A stretch of DNA of 20,822 nt from an uncultured Devosia sp. (GCA_934553185.1 CAKTFF010000006.1:1-20822); one strand, 5' to 3'. Shown: positions 7,926-17,790, numbered from the stretch's first letter. The notes: generated by a model from the letters alone, not told the origin. Translations and numbers: made by a program.

Positions 7926-10061
7926 TCAGGTGGGCTGCTCGGCTGGCTGTGCCAACGCATTGCGCGCGGCAGCGGCATTGGCGTAACGGCCGATCAGATC
8001 GATATAGCCGGCTGACTTATAGTGCTGCGGCGGCACGGACCGTATCGTGACCATCCAGGCGCCAGGGTTGAGGATGATCCGCCCACGCCCGCCAAAGCCG
8101 ACACGTTTGGGGAAAGGCGCCGAGCGCTTGAGCAGGAACGTGGTCACCATGGTGCCGGCCTGATTGACGACCGAAAGGTCGCGCATATCGGCCCAGTAGA
8201 CTGGCCGGTCGAGGTGCCGGTGCTCGACGCGGTCCGGATAAAGCCGCATGGAGGGGATTTTTGATCGCCCGATCGCCTGCAGGCCTAGCAGGAAAATAAA
8301 CCCGCCGCAGAGCCCGAACGCCACAACGAGGATCACCGATTCACTGCCAAAGCCCGGCAGGCCGAAAAGAGCAGCATAGAGCGCCGCTGCTAGCAAAGGG
8401 ATGGCGATAACAAACATCAAAACGGCGATCGGCTTGGTGTTTTCAAACAGTTCAACCGCATCCTCGCTGACGGCAGATGCCGTGGCTTGCAGCGTTTCGC
8501 GATACTGCTCGCTGGAGCGCCGCGACGCGTTCTTGAAACCCTGCGTCACAGTTATGGAAACGGCAACGGGGTCGGCGAAGTACTTCGACAGCATGCCCGC
8601 GCCTTCATCGGGCAGCGTGGTTGCCAGGGCGAACCGTTCGGGGCTGGCGGCCACGCCGAAGGCTGCCAGACGCTCGCTGTTGTGTGGATGGCTGTCAGTG
8701 GGATGGGCCACAGCGCTGTCGAGCATCGCGCCCGGATCATCCAGCCCTCGCTCCGCTGAAGCTTTGTACAGCAGCGGTACAATGTCGTCGGGCGCCTGGT
8801 CTGGACGGGTCCAGATATACTCGGTGCCGTCGCTGATCACGCCGGCAATAGCGCTGTGACGCAGCAGGGCCCGCGCCGCAGCGTCCCTGGACGTCAAGGC
8901 CGCACTCTTTACGTCCGCCTCAAGCTCACGCACCCGGCTCCAATGCTGCACCGCCAGGTGGAAGCGATTTGAAACAAAATAACCGAGGGCCAGTGCGGGC
9001 GTTGCCAGAAACGACAGCGATCCGTCCTGGGCTCGTCCGGCAGCAGCAACGGCGTCCAGCGAGCGGCCGAGGCCATTGTAGATGGGCAGGAACCTTTGGC
9101 TATAGGCAGTGTCTTCGCCGGCAAAATGCGCCAGTTCGTGCGCAATGATGGTCGCCACTTCATCGACCTGCATGAACACCAGATGCCCCAGCGGCACATG
9201 AAGCGTATTGCCCTCCACCTGCCGCTGGTCGGGCAGAAGCGTGACGGGGCCCGATACAACGAAGAACCCTTCCGACAATCCAACGGCGAGGGTGTCCGGC
9301 ACCGGCGCACCAAGCCGCTTGGCGAAGGTCTCGACCAGCGCCCACAAAGGCGCGCCTTCCGTACGACTGACCGATTGCGCGATCAGCGGATAGGGTTTTG
9401 CTTCAAACAGCAGCGAAAATTTGCGCAGTTGCGCCAGAGCCTGCCAGGCGGCAATCACCGCAATCGCCACAAGCCCGCCACCTAAGGCCAGAACATAGGC
9501 TTGGCCACGGCCCAGACTATCAAGGCGAAGCAAAGGAGCGATCTCGAACAGTACGGCGCTCACCGTCACAAGCGCCGTTATGACCACCAGCCCAATCAGC
9601 GCGTTGGGCAGAAAGCGACGGGCAACGGAGAACCCCCGCACCAAAGCCGACCGCGAGCGCATCCCAAAAGCTGTGAGAACAATAGTCCCGACAATCACCA
9701 AAAGACCGATGGCGAAGGCTGAAGCCCCGCCGGCGATGACCACCGGCGGCAGCACGCGGCGGTGCTCCGCCACGGCAAGCACGAGGTCAAGATTGCCTAT
9801 GGCCTCGCGCATCTTGTCGAGCGCGAAGTCTCCCACATAATTGTTGCCGTCGGCCGAGTAGCGGATGTTGGTGTTTATGCCACCATATTCAGGGGGCGGC
9901 AGCGCCTCCATGCGAACGATCTCTCCCTTGAGGGCAGATCGCTGTTCGAACACGAAGTCCCTGTATTGGGCGCCGCGTTCGGTTTGCCAGATGCCGAGCA
10001 GCACGATCAGCAGTGGCAGCACCAATGCCGAGATGGCCAGGAACAGTTTCGAGTTCAGCAT
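7926..10061 (-). CDS. Membrane-embedded M48-family zinc metallopeptidase
   Basis: This 711-residue protein carries the M48 zinc site HELAH (308-312) within IIAHELAHF, with the third ligand expected from Glu379 in ELEAD (379-383). HPTDSHPHNSERLAAF (453-468) corresponds to the conserved HP...R segment late in the M48 domain. Helices are predicted at about 5-25, 108-132, 153-175, 187-207, 545-565 and 575-597, so the catalytic domain (about 215-540) faces the cytoplasm between membrane blocks. It is far longer than HtpX (about 290 residues): it adds a periplasmic N-terminal segment (IRYSADGNNYVGDFA) and a C-terminal domain after the last helix (MRLYPDRVEHRHLDRPVYW) that looks like a bacterial PH-type domain. 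Substrates are unknown; M48 enzymes often act in membrane protein quality control. The ribosome-binding site is weak. The 194 nt upstream (10062-10255) show no gene and no clear promoter or terminator. Confidence 0.88.
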   Translation of the reverse strand: MLNSKLFLAISALVLPLLIVLLGIWQTERGAQYRDFVFEQRSALKGEIVRMEALPPPEYGGINTNIRYSADGNNYVGDFALDKMREAIGNLDLVLAVAEHRRVLPPVVIAGGASAFAIGLLVIVGTIVLTAFGMRSRSALVRGFSVARRFLPNALIGLVVITALVTVSAVLFEIAPLLRLDSLGRGQAYVLALGGGLVAIAVIAAWQALAQLRKFSLLFEAKPYPLIAQSVSRTEGAPLWALVETFAKRLGAPVPDTLAVGLSEGFFVVSGPVTLLPDQRQVEGNTLHVPLGHLVFMQVDEVATIIAHELAHFAGEDTAYSQRFLPIYNGLGRSLDAVAAAGRAQDGSLSFLATPALALGYFVSNRFHLAVQHWSRVRELEADVKSAALTSRDAAARALLRHSAIAGVISDGTEYIWTRPDQAPDDIVPLLYKASAERGLDDPGAMLDSAVAHPTDSHPHNSERLAAFGVAASPERFALATTLPDEGAGMLSKYFADPVAVSITVTQGFKNASRRSSEQYRETLQATASAVSEDAVELFENTKPIAVLMFVIAIPLLAAALYAALFGLPGFGSESVILVVAFGLCGGFIFLLGLQAIGRSKIPSMRLYPDRVEHRHLDRPVYWADMRDLSVVNQAGTMVTTFLLKRSAPFPKRVGFGGRGRIILNPGAWMVTIRSVPPQHYKSAGYIDLIGRYANAAAARNALAQPAEQPT

Positions 10062-10255
10062 GATGTCGAATCCACCGCGGTTATCGGTTCAACACCGGAG
10101 TGCTTAAGCCAATCTCCGCCAAGTGCCTACTGGCTTTGTCCAAGATCAAAGATCGGCTTTCCCGATTGCGCGCGCTTTGCCACCGTCCGCGACTTCTGCC
10201 CTCGGTAGCACCCAATGTGGCCAGATGCCTGTCTGCATGCTCGGGGGAAGCAAGC

Positions 10256-11227
10256 CTACTGGCCAACTGGTGATAGTCCATTATCGAACATGTAACGCAA
10301 GCCTTGAACAAAGCCGGGTTCCCACACGTCCATGCCATGACCGCCGTCAAGAATGCGCAATTCGGCGGGGCTGGCGGGAACATCTTCCCATTGCTCGTAA
10401 GCGGTGTTGAAGATGTTCTCGCGGTGCAGTGCCGTGTAGAGCGCAACGGCCTGCACTTCCATGTTGTACTTGGTGGCGTCAGCTGGCAGCGCTTCCTTTT
10501 CGGAAAGGTGGTTCCAGTCATCATCACCTGTGACGATGAAGATCGGCACGCGGTGCTCCTGCGCCGCATAGGGTTCCAACAGAGCCGGGTAATTGAGTTC
10601 ATCCCACCGCGCCGGATCATAGGGCGTGCCGAACGAGCCGCGCTCGATGGCGCCAGCGGTTGCCGGAGGCTGGCCCTGCTGCAGTGCCGGGCTGAGAAGC
10701 GTCGCCGCTGCAAAGGTTTGTGGATAGGCGAGCGCATAGCGCAGCGCGCCAAAGCCGCCCATCGAAAAACCGACCAGCGCCCGTCCGTGCCTTTCACCAA
10801 TCGTCGGCAGGGTCTCGTCAATGTGGGGAACAAGATCCCCGATGACAGCCGTTTCAGCAGCGCCAAAGGCGGTCGAATCCACCCAGTAACTGTTGCCCGT
10901 GATAGGCGCGACGGCGATCACGGGCGGGATCGTTTCTTCGGCGATCATGCGGTCGAGGATAGGCCAGAAGTCGTCCCAGCTTTCGCTGTCGCCGCCACTA
11001 CCATGAAGGAGATAGAGGACGGGATATCTCGTTGCGCCGTCTGTCTCAAAGCCTTTCGGAAGATAAAGGTTGTAGCTCAAATCGGAAGTTTCAGCATTGT
11101 CGTCACTGGCGAATGCAGCGGAGGCCAAGGTTTCAAGCCGTACCTCCTGGGCGTTGGCTGGCAGTGCTGTGCCGAGCAGCAAAATGGCGGGTAGTGTGTA
11201 AAACGCCTGCTTTATCCGTCTGGTCAT
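10256..11227 (-). CDS. Secreted esterase of the alpha/beta-hydrolase (esterase D / PF00756) family
   Basis: This 323-residue protein has a signal peptide ending in LPANA (cleavage before Gln27), so it acts outside the cytoplasm. The fold is recognised from YPVLYLLHGSGGDSESW (68-84), the nucleophile elbow GFSMGG (Ser155), TGDDDWNH (acid near Asp235-237) and GGHGMDVW (His297). This combination is typical of the esterase D/feruloyl esterase-like family that hydrolyses small acyl esters, often on sugars. GAGGAGG lies about 8 nt before the ATG at 11227, and the gene follows the CoA-ester lyase after 19 nt, so it belongs to the large minus-strand operon. Its exact ester is unknown; the context suggests a substituent on the imported substrate. 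Confidence 0.87.
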   Translation of the reverse strand: MTRRIKQAFYTLPAILLLGTALPANAQEVRLETLASAAFASDDNAETSDLSYNLYLPKGFETDGATRYPVLYLLHGSGGDSESWDDFWPILDRMIAEETIPPVIAVAPITGNSYWVDSTAFGAAETAVIGDLVPHIDETLPTIGERHGRALVGFSMGGFGALRYALAYPQTFAAATLLSPALQQGQPPATAGAIERGSFGTPYDPARWDELNYPALLEPYAAQEHRVPIFIVTGDDDWNHLSEKEALPADATKYNMEVQAVALYTALHRENIFNTAYEQWEDVPASPAELRILDGGHGMDVWEPGFVQGLRYMFDNGLSPVGQ

Positions 11228-11246
11228 GAGCGATCCTCCTCAGGGT

Positions 11247-12071
11247 TTATTGTTGGCTCCGGCGCAAAGTTGCCCGTGCTCGCGCGATAATTGGCGCGTC
11301 GATCATTTTGCCATCAAGCTCAAAAGCCCCCTTGCCGGTCGCTGCTCCTTCGAGGACGCGTTCGGCCCAGGCCAGCTCTTCCGCGTTTGGCGCAAAGGCG
11401 GCGTTAAGAAGCGGCACGACGCCGGGATGGACGCAGGTGGCGCCATCAAAGCCGTGTTCACGAGCCTCGCGTGCTGCGGCGGTGATGCCGACATGGTCCG
11501 AATAGTCGGCAACGCTGCGCAGGAGGCCAAAAGAGAGCAAGCCCTTCGCCTTGGCGGCGTAATGAACCAAGAGCTTGGGGAGGCGCAGCACGTCCGGCGT
11601 CGGCTGAGCGCCAAGCGCCAGCGCCAGGTCTTCGCCGCCTAGCGACAGGGCAAGGAGCCGTGGCGCAGCGGTGATATCGCTGGCATTGAGAACGGAACCG
11701 GGATCTTCAATCAAAGCCACAAAGCCCATGGCGGCCCTCCCCATCCGCCGCTCTTCCGGCTCGAGAACAGAAACCAGCCGGGCGAACTCTTGAGCACTTT
11801 GGGCCTTGGGCACATAAAGCGCGTCAGCACCGGCACGGCAGGCTGCCAAGGCATCCTCCTGCTGGCGCTCGCCCGCATTGATCCGCACCAGGACCTTGGC
11901 GCTGCCCCGCCGCACCATGGCGACGGCATCTTTCAAGCCCTCACGCGCCATGTCCTTCGCCACCTCGGGCACGCTGTCTTCAAGATCAAGGATAATGGCG
12001 TCGGCGCCGCGCTCATGCGCCTTGCCGATGAAGCGTTCGGAATGGGCGGGAACGTAGAGGAGCGAGCGCAT
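11247..12071 (-). CDS. CitE-like CoA-ester lyase (HpcH/HpaI aldolase superfamily)
   Basis: Enzymes of this family cleave beta-hydroxyacyl-CoA esters such as malyl-, methylmalyl- or citramalyl-CoA into a short acyl-CoA plus glyoxylate or pyruvate. The roughly 274-residue protein shows RSLLYVPAH, DLEDSV, VRINAGE (substrate arginine), ALIEDPGSVLN (metal-binding Glu), LGGEDLALALG (metal-binding Asp), CVHPGVVPLLN and the closing GKMIDAPIIARA, all standard for CitE-like lyases. The reading frame can begin with GTG at 12074 or ATG at 12071; I chose the ATG because GGAGGAGG lies 7 nt before it and it forms a TGATG overlap with the CoA-transferase stop. That coupling implies the two enzymes act in sequence: CoA is loaded onto an acid, then the ester is cleaved. 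The precise acid cannot be read from sequence. Confidence 0.9.
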   Translation of the reverse strand: MRSLLYVPAHSERFIGKAHERGADAIILDLEDSVPEVAKDMAREGLKDAVAMVRRGSAKVLVRINAGERQQEDALAACRAGADALYVPKAQSAQEFARLVSVLEPEERRMGRAAMGFVALIEDPGSVLNASDITAAPRLLALSLGGEDLALALGAQPTPDVLRLPKLLVHYAAKAKGLLSFGLLRSVADYSDHVGITAAAREAREHGFDGATCVHPGVVPLLNAAFAPNAEELAWAERVLEGAATGKGAFELDGKMIDAPIIARARATLRRSQQ

Positions 12072-13273
12072 CACGGCGCCTCCTCCACAACCGATTGCGG
12101 ATCTATGCCGGCTTCGCGCAGCACGTCATCGTTGTGCTCGCCAAGCTCGGGCGCCGGCAGCCGCCAGACACCCGGCGTGGCGGACAGGCGCGGCACGATA
12201 TTGTGCATGAGCAGCGCGCCGAACGTCTCATCCTCCACATCGACAATGATTTCGCGATCCTCGAAATGCGGATCGGCCATGGCGTCGGCGATGTTGAAAA
12301 TCGGCCCGACCGTAGCGCCGGATTCGCGCATGGTGGCGAGCGCCTCGACGCTCGGACGCTTGGCGAACCACGCCCCCACTGCCTTGTCGACCAGCGCGCG
12401 GTTTCGGACGCGATCGGAATTGGTGCTGAAGCGCGGGTCTTGGTTCATCTCCGGGCGGCCGATGATCTCGAATATCCGGCGCGCCACCGCAGGCGTGGAG
12501 CCCGAAAGCGCCAGGTATTTGCCATCGGCGCATCGATACACGTTGCGCGGGGAGGCGGTGTTGGAGGCGCTGCCGACACGCTGCTTGATCTTGCCGGTCA
12601 CCTGGTGGATCGCCGCCTCGGGGCCAAGCACCGAAAACATGGGTTCGAGGAGCGACAGGTCGATCACCTGCCCGCGTGCCGTTCCGGCCTGCCGGGCGAA
12701 CAGCGCCATGGTGGTTGCCGACGCGCCATAGATGCCGGCGATCATATCGGCCAGCGCCAGCGGCGGCAGCACCGGTTCGCGATCAGGAAACCCTGTGCGG
12801 TCGGCAAAGCCGCTCATGGCCTCGACAATGGTGCCAAAGCCGGGAAGCTGGGCATAGGGGCCGGTCTGGCCGAAGCCGGAAATGCGCACGATGATGAGGT
12901 CTGGGTTACGGGCGTGAAGAGCCTCGGGGGCAAGCCCCATTTTTTCCAGCGTGCCGGGTCGGAAGTTCTCGATAAACACGTCGGCGGTTTCAACCAAGGT
13001 CAGGAGCGCCGCCATTGCTGCCGGCTGGCGCAGGTTGAGCATGACCGAGCGCTTGTTGCGACCATAGGTTTTCCAGAACAGAGAATGGCCGTCATCACGC
13101 CAGTCGCGCAAGGGATCGCCCTCGGGCGGCTCGATCTTGACCACGTCGGCGCCGAAGTCGGCCAGTTGGAGGCTGAGCATATTGCCGGCCATCAGCCGCG
13201 ACAGATCAAGGACGCGGATGCCGTGAAGTGGACCCTTGGCGGATGGATCAAAGCTCTTGCGGGCATGGGTCAT
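12071..13273 (-). CDS. Class III (CaiB/BaiF) CoA-transferase
   Basis: This 400-residue enzyme moves CoA from a donor such as succinyl-CoA to a free carboxylic acid through an aspartyl-CoA intermediate. It starts its core with GIRVLDLSRLMAGNM and GADVVKIEPPEGDP, then FIENFRPGTLEKMGL, ISGFGQTGPYA and PLALADMIAGIYGA. Asp176 in the last motif is the expected catalytic residue by comparison with formyl-CoA transferase. The ATG at 13273 is chosen because upstream in-frame sequence overlaps the ATPase gene and does not look like the family; the ribosome-binding site is weak. The gene follows the UgpC-type ATPase by 34 nt and overlaps the lyase. Pairs of this transferase with CitE-like lyases are known for malate, citramalate and itaconate breakdown; no hydratase is present here, which fits a hydroxy-acid substrate better than itaconate. 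Confidence 0.9.
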   Translation of the reverse strand: MTHARKSFDPSAKGPLHGIRVLDLSRLMAGNMLSLQLADFGADVVKIEPPEGDPLRDWRDDGHSLFWKTYGRNKRSVMLNLRQPAAMAALLTLVETADVFIENFRPGTLEKMGLAPEALHARNPDLIIVRISGFGQTGPYAQLPGFGTIVEAMSGFADRTGFPDREPVLPPLALADMIAGIYGASATTMALFARQAGTARGQVIDLSLLEPMFSVLGPEAAIHQVTGKIKQRVGSASNTASPRNVYRCADGKYLALSGSTPAVARRIFEIIGRPEMNQDPRFSTNSDRVRNRALVDKAVGAWFAKRPSVEALATMRESGATVGPIFNIADAMADPHFEDREIIVDVEDETFGALLMHNIVPRLSATPGVWRLPAPELGEHNDDVLREAGIDPQSVVEEAP

Positions 13274-13307
13274 TGATGGAAAAGCCCCAAAGCGATGGAA
13301 AGCGCGG

Positions 13308-14366
<1,059 letters not shown>

Positions 14367-14383
14367 GCTGGTCTCCCTTTTCC

Positions 14384-16480
14384 TTAGATTTCGCGGATCT
14401 CGAACCGGCCCATGCTGAGCCGGCCCGCAGAGGCCAGTCGAATCCCGGCCATGCCATAGGTGTAGGCCGTGTCGGTGGCGCGGATCAGTTCGGCACCATC
14501 CACCGAGAAGCTGAGCGCGTCGCCTTGTGCGGTGAAGGCGAACTGGTAGCTGCGCCCCGTTTCGGGGGTGAATGGCGCACGCGCCAGAACGGTCGAGCCG
14601 AAATCCTCCTTGAGGATCACCACCTCGTCGCCTTCAAATCCCGCAGCATAGAAGCGCCCGGTGCCCTGCACGCGCGCGGTCACCAGTTGCGAGATGCCCG
14701 AGAGGCGCTGGATGTCAGCCGATACCGTGACATCGCGGGCGTAATAGTGCCCGGTCCACATGTCGGCATCGCCTGCCGTGTGGCCCTGGATACGGCCAAA
14801 GCTCTTGGTCCAGTGGCCGCGATTGAAGGTGAAGCGCGAAATGGCGCCCCATTCCTGCACTTCCGTCTCGGGCTCGATCACGGTGTGCCCGGCGCCCTCG
14901 ACGGTGAAATCGGCAAGGAACAGCCGGCCCAAGAACTTCAGCCGCCCGAAATATTCAATCGAGATGCCGATCTCGTCGATTGCCTCGACACCCTCAGGCA
15001 CAACAAAGCTGTAGTCCTGCCAGCCCTCGGCCGAGGGCACGTCCCAGGCGCCGGTTTCCTCGATGGCGCCGCTCATGGCCCGCCGCACATAGGGCGCCAC
15101 GCGCAGATTGCCGTCGCCATTCCAGGGATCGAGCCAGAGCTTGAACCGCACGGTTTGTCCCCCATCCACCACGGGCGAAAACATCGGGCGATAGCGCTCG
15201 TCGTCGAAGTCGCTGCGCCGATAGAACGGCTTCCAGAACACGCACCCGCCCTGCCCGCGCTCCAGCCGGTCAAGCTGGATTTCGAGCGAACCGCGCGAGC
15301 CTTCGGCATGGCGCTCGGCCGAATGGCGGAGCGAGATCTGGTTGAAGCCCTCCGTGCGGAAACCGTGGGTCGAGCCGGGCAGGTCGAAATCGAAGCGCAG
15401 GCCGCGACGCGTCATGTCCTCGAGCCAAAGCGCGGGTACCTCGCGCCCGGCAAGCTGGAGCGCCAGCACGGTCAGCTCGCGGGCAAAGCTTGGGATATCA
15501 ACAATGTTGATGGTCCCCACAATGCCCGAGGCCACCAGGAAATCGTTGATCGGCTTGCGATACTTGTCCCAACCCTCATGCAATCCCTGGAACGTCGCGA
15601 CGATCGCCGCCGCGTTGCCGGCATTGCAGTCGGTGTCCCAGCCAGCCATGGTGGCGATTTCAGCGGTCCGCGGCAGGTCGCCCTGCCCATAAAGGATCGC
15701 CATAATGGTCACCCCGGCATTGGGGATGATGTGGCAGACGCCCGGATAGCGGTCATAGCCCCACTCGGCTTCCAGCATGTCGCGGCAGGCGCGCCAATTG
15801 TCTCCATTGCTCTTGTGGAAGTCGATCACCGCGCGGCAGACCCGGGCATAGGTGGACGCCGGATCGATCGTCCCCATCGCCGTTTCGACGATCTTGTCAA
15901 TGCTCGAGGCCTCGAACGCTGCCGCGATGGCCGCCGCGCAGAACCGGGCGCCATTGAGCCCTTCGCCATCATGGGCGACCGAGGCCGCCATGGCCGACAT
16001 ATCGGCGGCGCGCTGGGGATTGCCCGGGTTCACCCAACCCCATGAGTCGATGAAAATCTGCCCCCCGATCTGCTCGGCAACCGTGGTGCCGTTCTGCGCG
16101 ATCGAACCCGATTGCGGCGCAGGAATGCCGGCGCGGAGGTTGCGATAGGCGGTGTGTTCGGTGGACACGCCAAACCCGCCCCACCAATACATGCCATGCT
16201 CTTCGGCCGCATAGTTGAGCCAGGTCTTGCCAACATCCTCGGCCGTGGCACCCAGCCCGTAGTCGCGCAGCGCACGGATGAAATAGACCGGACCATTGGT
16301 GTCGTCATCGGCCGCGAAATTCTTGAAATCGCGCAGATATTGCGTCACCTCGCCATAGGTCTTCTGGATGCGCTCATAGCTCCAGATGGTGGGCTCCACC
16401 GGAGCGCCGAGGCGCACGCCGATGGCCTTGCCGATAAAGCCGGCATAGATCTTTTCGAGGATTTGAATTTCGGACAGCAT
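14384..16480 (-). CDS. ADP-ribosylglycohydrolase-family protein with two C-terminal beta-sandwich-like domains
   Basis: The N-terminal part (about 1-340) is an ARH/DraG-type domain. GAPVE (25-29), ADDDTNGP (57-64) and [21 protein letters not shown] (starting at 279) supply the glutamate and paired aspartates that hold two Mg2+ ions in this family. The usual GDALG motif is changed to GVRLG (21-25). The remaining 350 residues are not part of the ARH fold: about 360-530 looks like a carbohydrate-binding, galactose-binding-like module ([20 protein letters not shown]), and about 545-698 resembles a concanavalin/laminin-G-like module ending [20 protein letters not shown]. There is no signal peptide, so action in the cytoplasm is expected. 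The ATG at 16480 is chosen because upstream in-frame sequence runs into the intercistronic hairpin and lacks family similarity. It probably cleaves a ribosyl or related N- or O-glycoside brought in by the linked ABC importer; real ADP-ribosyl-protein hydrolysis cannot be excluded. Confidence 0.82.
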   Translation of the reverse strand: MLSEIQILEKIYAGFIGKAIGVRLGAPVEPTIWSYERIQKTYGEVTQYLRDFKNFAADDDTNGPVYFIRALRDYGLGATAEDVGKTWLNYAAEEHGMYWWGGFGVSTEHTAYRNLRAGIPAPQSGSIAQNGTTVAEQIGGQIFIDSWGWVNPGNPQRAADMSAMAASVAHDGEGLNGARFCAAAIAAAFEASSIDKIVETAMGTIDPASTYARVCRAVIDFHKSNGDNWRACRDMLEAEWGYDRYPGVCHIIPNAGVTIMAILYGQGDLPRTAEIATMAGWDTDCNAGNAAAIVATFQGLHEGWDKYRKPINDFLVASGIVGTINIVDIPSFARELTVLALQLAGREVPALWLEDMTRRGLRFDFDLPGSTHGFRTEGFNQISLRHSAERHAEGSRGSLEIQLDRLERGQGGCVFWKPFYRRSDFDDERYRPMFSPVVDGGQTVRFKLWLDPWNGDGNLRVAPYVRRAMSGAIEETGAWDVPSAEGWQDYSFVVPEGVEAIDEIGISIEYFGRLKFLGRLFLADFTVEGAGHTVIEPETEVQEWGAISRFTFNRGHWTKSFGRIQGHTAGDADMWTGHYYARDVTVSADIQRLSGISQLVTARVQGTGRFYAAGFEGDEVVILKEDFGSTVLARAPFTPETGRSYQFAFTAQGDALSFSVDGAELIRATDTAYTYGMAGIRLASAGRLSMGRFEIREI

Positions 16481-16509
16481 TGGGATCTTTCGCAGAAAAC
16501 ACTTCAGGA

Positions 16510-16532
16510 GCCCCGTCCGAAGCTGACGGGGC
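16510..16532 (-). terminator. Intercistronic hairpin between the two glycohydrolase genes
   Basis: GCCCCGTC (16510-16517) and GACGGGGC (16525-16532) form a perfect 8-bp stem with a 7-nt loop in the 73-nt gap between two co-directional genes. On the minus strand the nearest T-rich stretch (TGTTTTC) starts about 9 nt after the stem, so it is a poor terminator; partial termination or mRNA stabilisation is more likely. Confidence 0.45.
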
Positions 16533-16553
16533 AGCGGCACGATCGAGGTCTTC

Positions 16554-17723
16554 CTAGCGCAAACCCAGTTCCGCTCTGGCCACCCAGCGCGCCTCCGTTG
16601 CCGCACGATCCCTGCCTAGAATGGCCCGCACCACCTCGGCAAAACGATCGGCCGAAGCCTGAAGATCGAGCCGGTTTGCCTTGTCGATCTGCCTTGCATC
16701 GCCGGCGTCGATCACCGTCTCGCCATGCATGGCACCCAGGATCGCCCCGGCCATGACCCCAATAGAGTCGGTGTCGCGGCCCGAATTGATGCCGTCCTCG
16801 ATCGTAAGGCGGAAATCGCCCTTATTGAAAAGGCAGAAGCCCAAGGCCAGCGGCAGTTCTTCGATCGACTGGAGGCGGCTGGGGCGATAGGCGTCCGTCA
16901 ACCGCCCAGCCTTGTCCATGCTGTGATTGACGTCGTCGCCCATCACCGAAAAGCGGGCAATTGTGCTCTGAAACGCTTCGGTGACCTGCGAATGATGGGC
17001 CCCGGTGCCGCGCAACTGGCGCGCGGTATGGGCGATCGCCACAATGGCGTCACGCGTGCCGTCTTTGGCCAGCTCAATGGCGGTGTCGACAATTGTTTCA
17101 ACCGTGGTGCCGGGCACAAAGGCGGCGGCGACGGCGGCGGCCATCACCCCGGCGGCTTCGAGGCCATAGCTTTCCTGGTGGCCCGCGGCAAAGGCGATCG
17201 CCTCATCATAGGCCGCCCTTGGATCGGCGGCGTTCGCCGCGCCGATCGGGGCGATATACATGGCCGCCCCGCAGTTCACCATATTGCCGATGCCGCCCTG
17301 GCGCGGGTCGCAATTGCTCAGCTGATGGCGCTGGAAAATCCACTTTTCCGGATAAAATAGACGATCGATCAGCATGGCTTCGCGATCGAGCTCGGGCACC
17401 CAGCGCTTGATCCAGGCGATCTGGCGCACCATGCCATCGGCCATGTCCCAGGCATCGAGATGGCGCCCCACATCGCGATAGATGTCCATCGTCGCCAGCG
17501 TCATCAGCGTATCGTCGGTGACGATGCCATCGCCCCGCACCCGGTAATTCCGCTCGGCGGGCGGTAAGTCCATCTTGTGCCAGCGCGTCATCACCGAGGT
17601 GACCCGCCCATAGCGCTCGCGGATCTGGCTGGCAGACAGCTTTTCCACCGGCGCGCCCAGCGCATCCCCCAGCGCAATGCCATGCAGCATGCCGCGAATG
17701 CGAGATTGAAGGCTTGGGGTCAT
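16554..17723 (-). CDS. ADP-ribosylglycohydrolase-family protein (single domain)
   Basis: This 389-residue protein is a full ARH/DraG-type hydrolase. The canonical GIALGDALGAPVE (15-27), VTDDTLMTLA (68-77) and SGRDTDSIGVMAGAILGA (314-331) motifs are all present, providing the metal-binding Glu27, Asp70, Asp71, Asp317 and Asp319. Known family members remove ADP-ribose from arginine or serine, or cleave related ribosyl compounds. There is no signal peptide. The ATG at 17723 is preferred because the frame extends far upstream only through repeat-rich intergenic DNA; GAGG lies about 9 nt before it. The second ARH gene lies 73 nt downstream, and a sugar-type binding-protein gene lies upstream, so the context favours breakdown of an imported glycoside over reversal of protein ADP-ribosylation. 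No ADP-ribosyltransferase partner is visible. Confidence 0.9.
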   Translation of the reverse strand: MTPSLQSRIRGMLHGIALGDALGAPVEKLSASQIRERYGRVTSVMTRWHKMDLPPAERNYRVRGDGIVTDDTLMTLATMDIYRDVGRHLDAWDMADGMVRQIAWIKRWVPELDREAMLIDRLFYPEKWIFQRHQLSNCDPRQGGIGNMVNCGAAMYIAPIGAANAADPRAAYDEAIAFAAGHQESYGLEAAGVMAAAVAAAFVPGTTVETIVDTAIELAKDGTRDAIVAIAHTARQLRGTGAHHSQVTEAFQSTIARFSVMGDDVNHSMDKAGRLTDAYRPSRLQSIEELPLALGFCLFNKGDFRLTIEDGINSGRDTDSIGVMAGAILGAMHGETVIDAGDARQIDKANRLDLQASADRFAEVVRAILGRDRAATEARWVARAELGLR

Positions 17724-17790
17724 TGTGTTTTCGCCTCGTGCCGAGCGCTTAGAAAAAATGGTCCGCGAGTTTTCACACCCACAGTCGCTT

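Noticed and set aside
10062..10255. Possible small gene or terminator between the M48 and esterase genes
   Set aside because: Only a weak ATCGG/CCGAT inverted repeat was found, with no T-tract, and no short ORF with a ribosome-binding site.
12095..13276. 393-aa plus-strand ORF opposite the CoA-transferase
   Set aside because: Shadow of a well-conserved gene; rich in Arg, Gly and His with no recognisable domain.
14525..16045. 506-aa plus-strand ORF opposite the large glycohydrolase
   Set aside because: Long only because reverse-frame stops are rare at this base composition; no domain, signal peptide or ribosome-binding site supports it.
14384..17723. Toxin-antitoxin or phage-defence reading of the ARH pair
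   Set aside because: No ADP-ribosyltransferase toxin, macrodomain or defence gene is nearby; the neighbours are all transport and metabolic genes.
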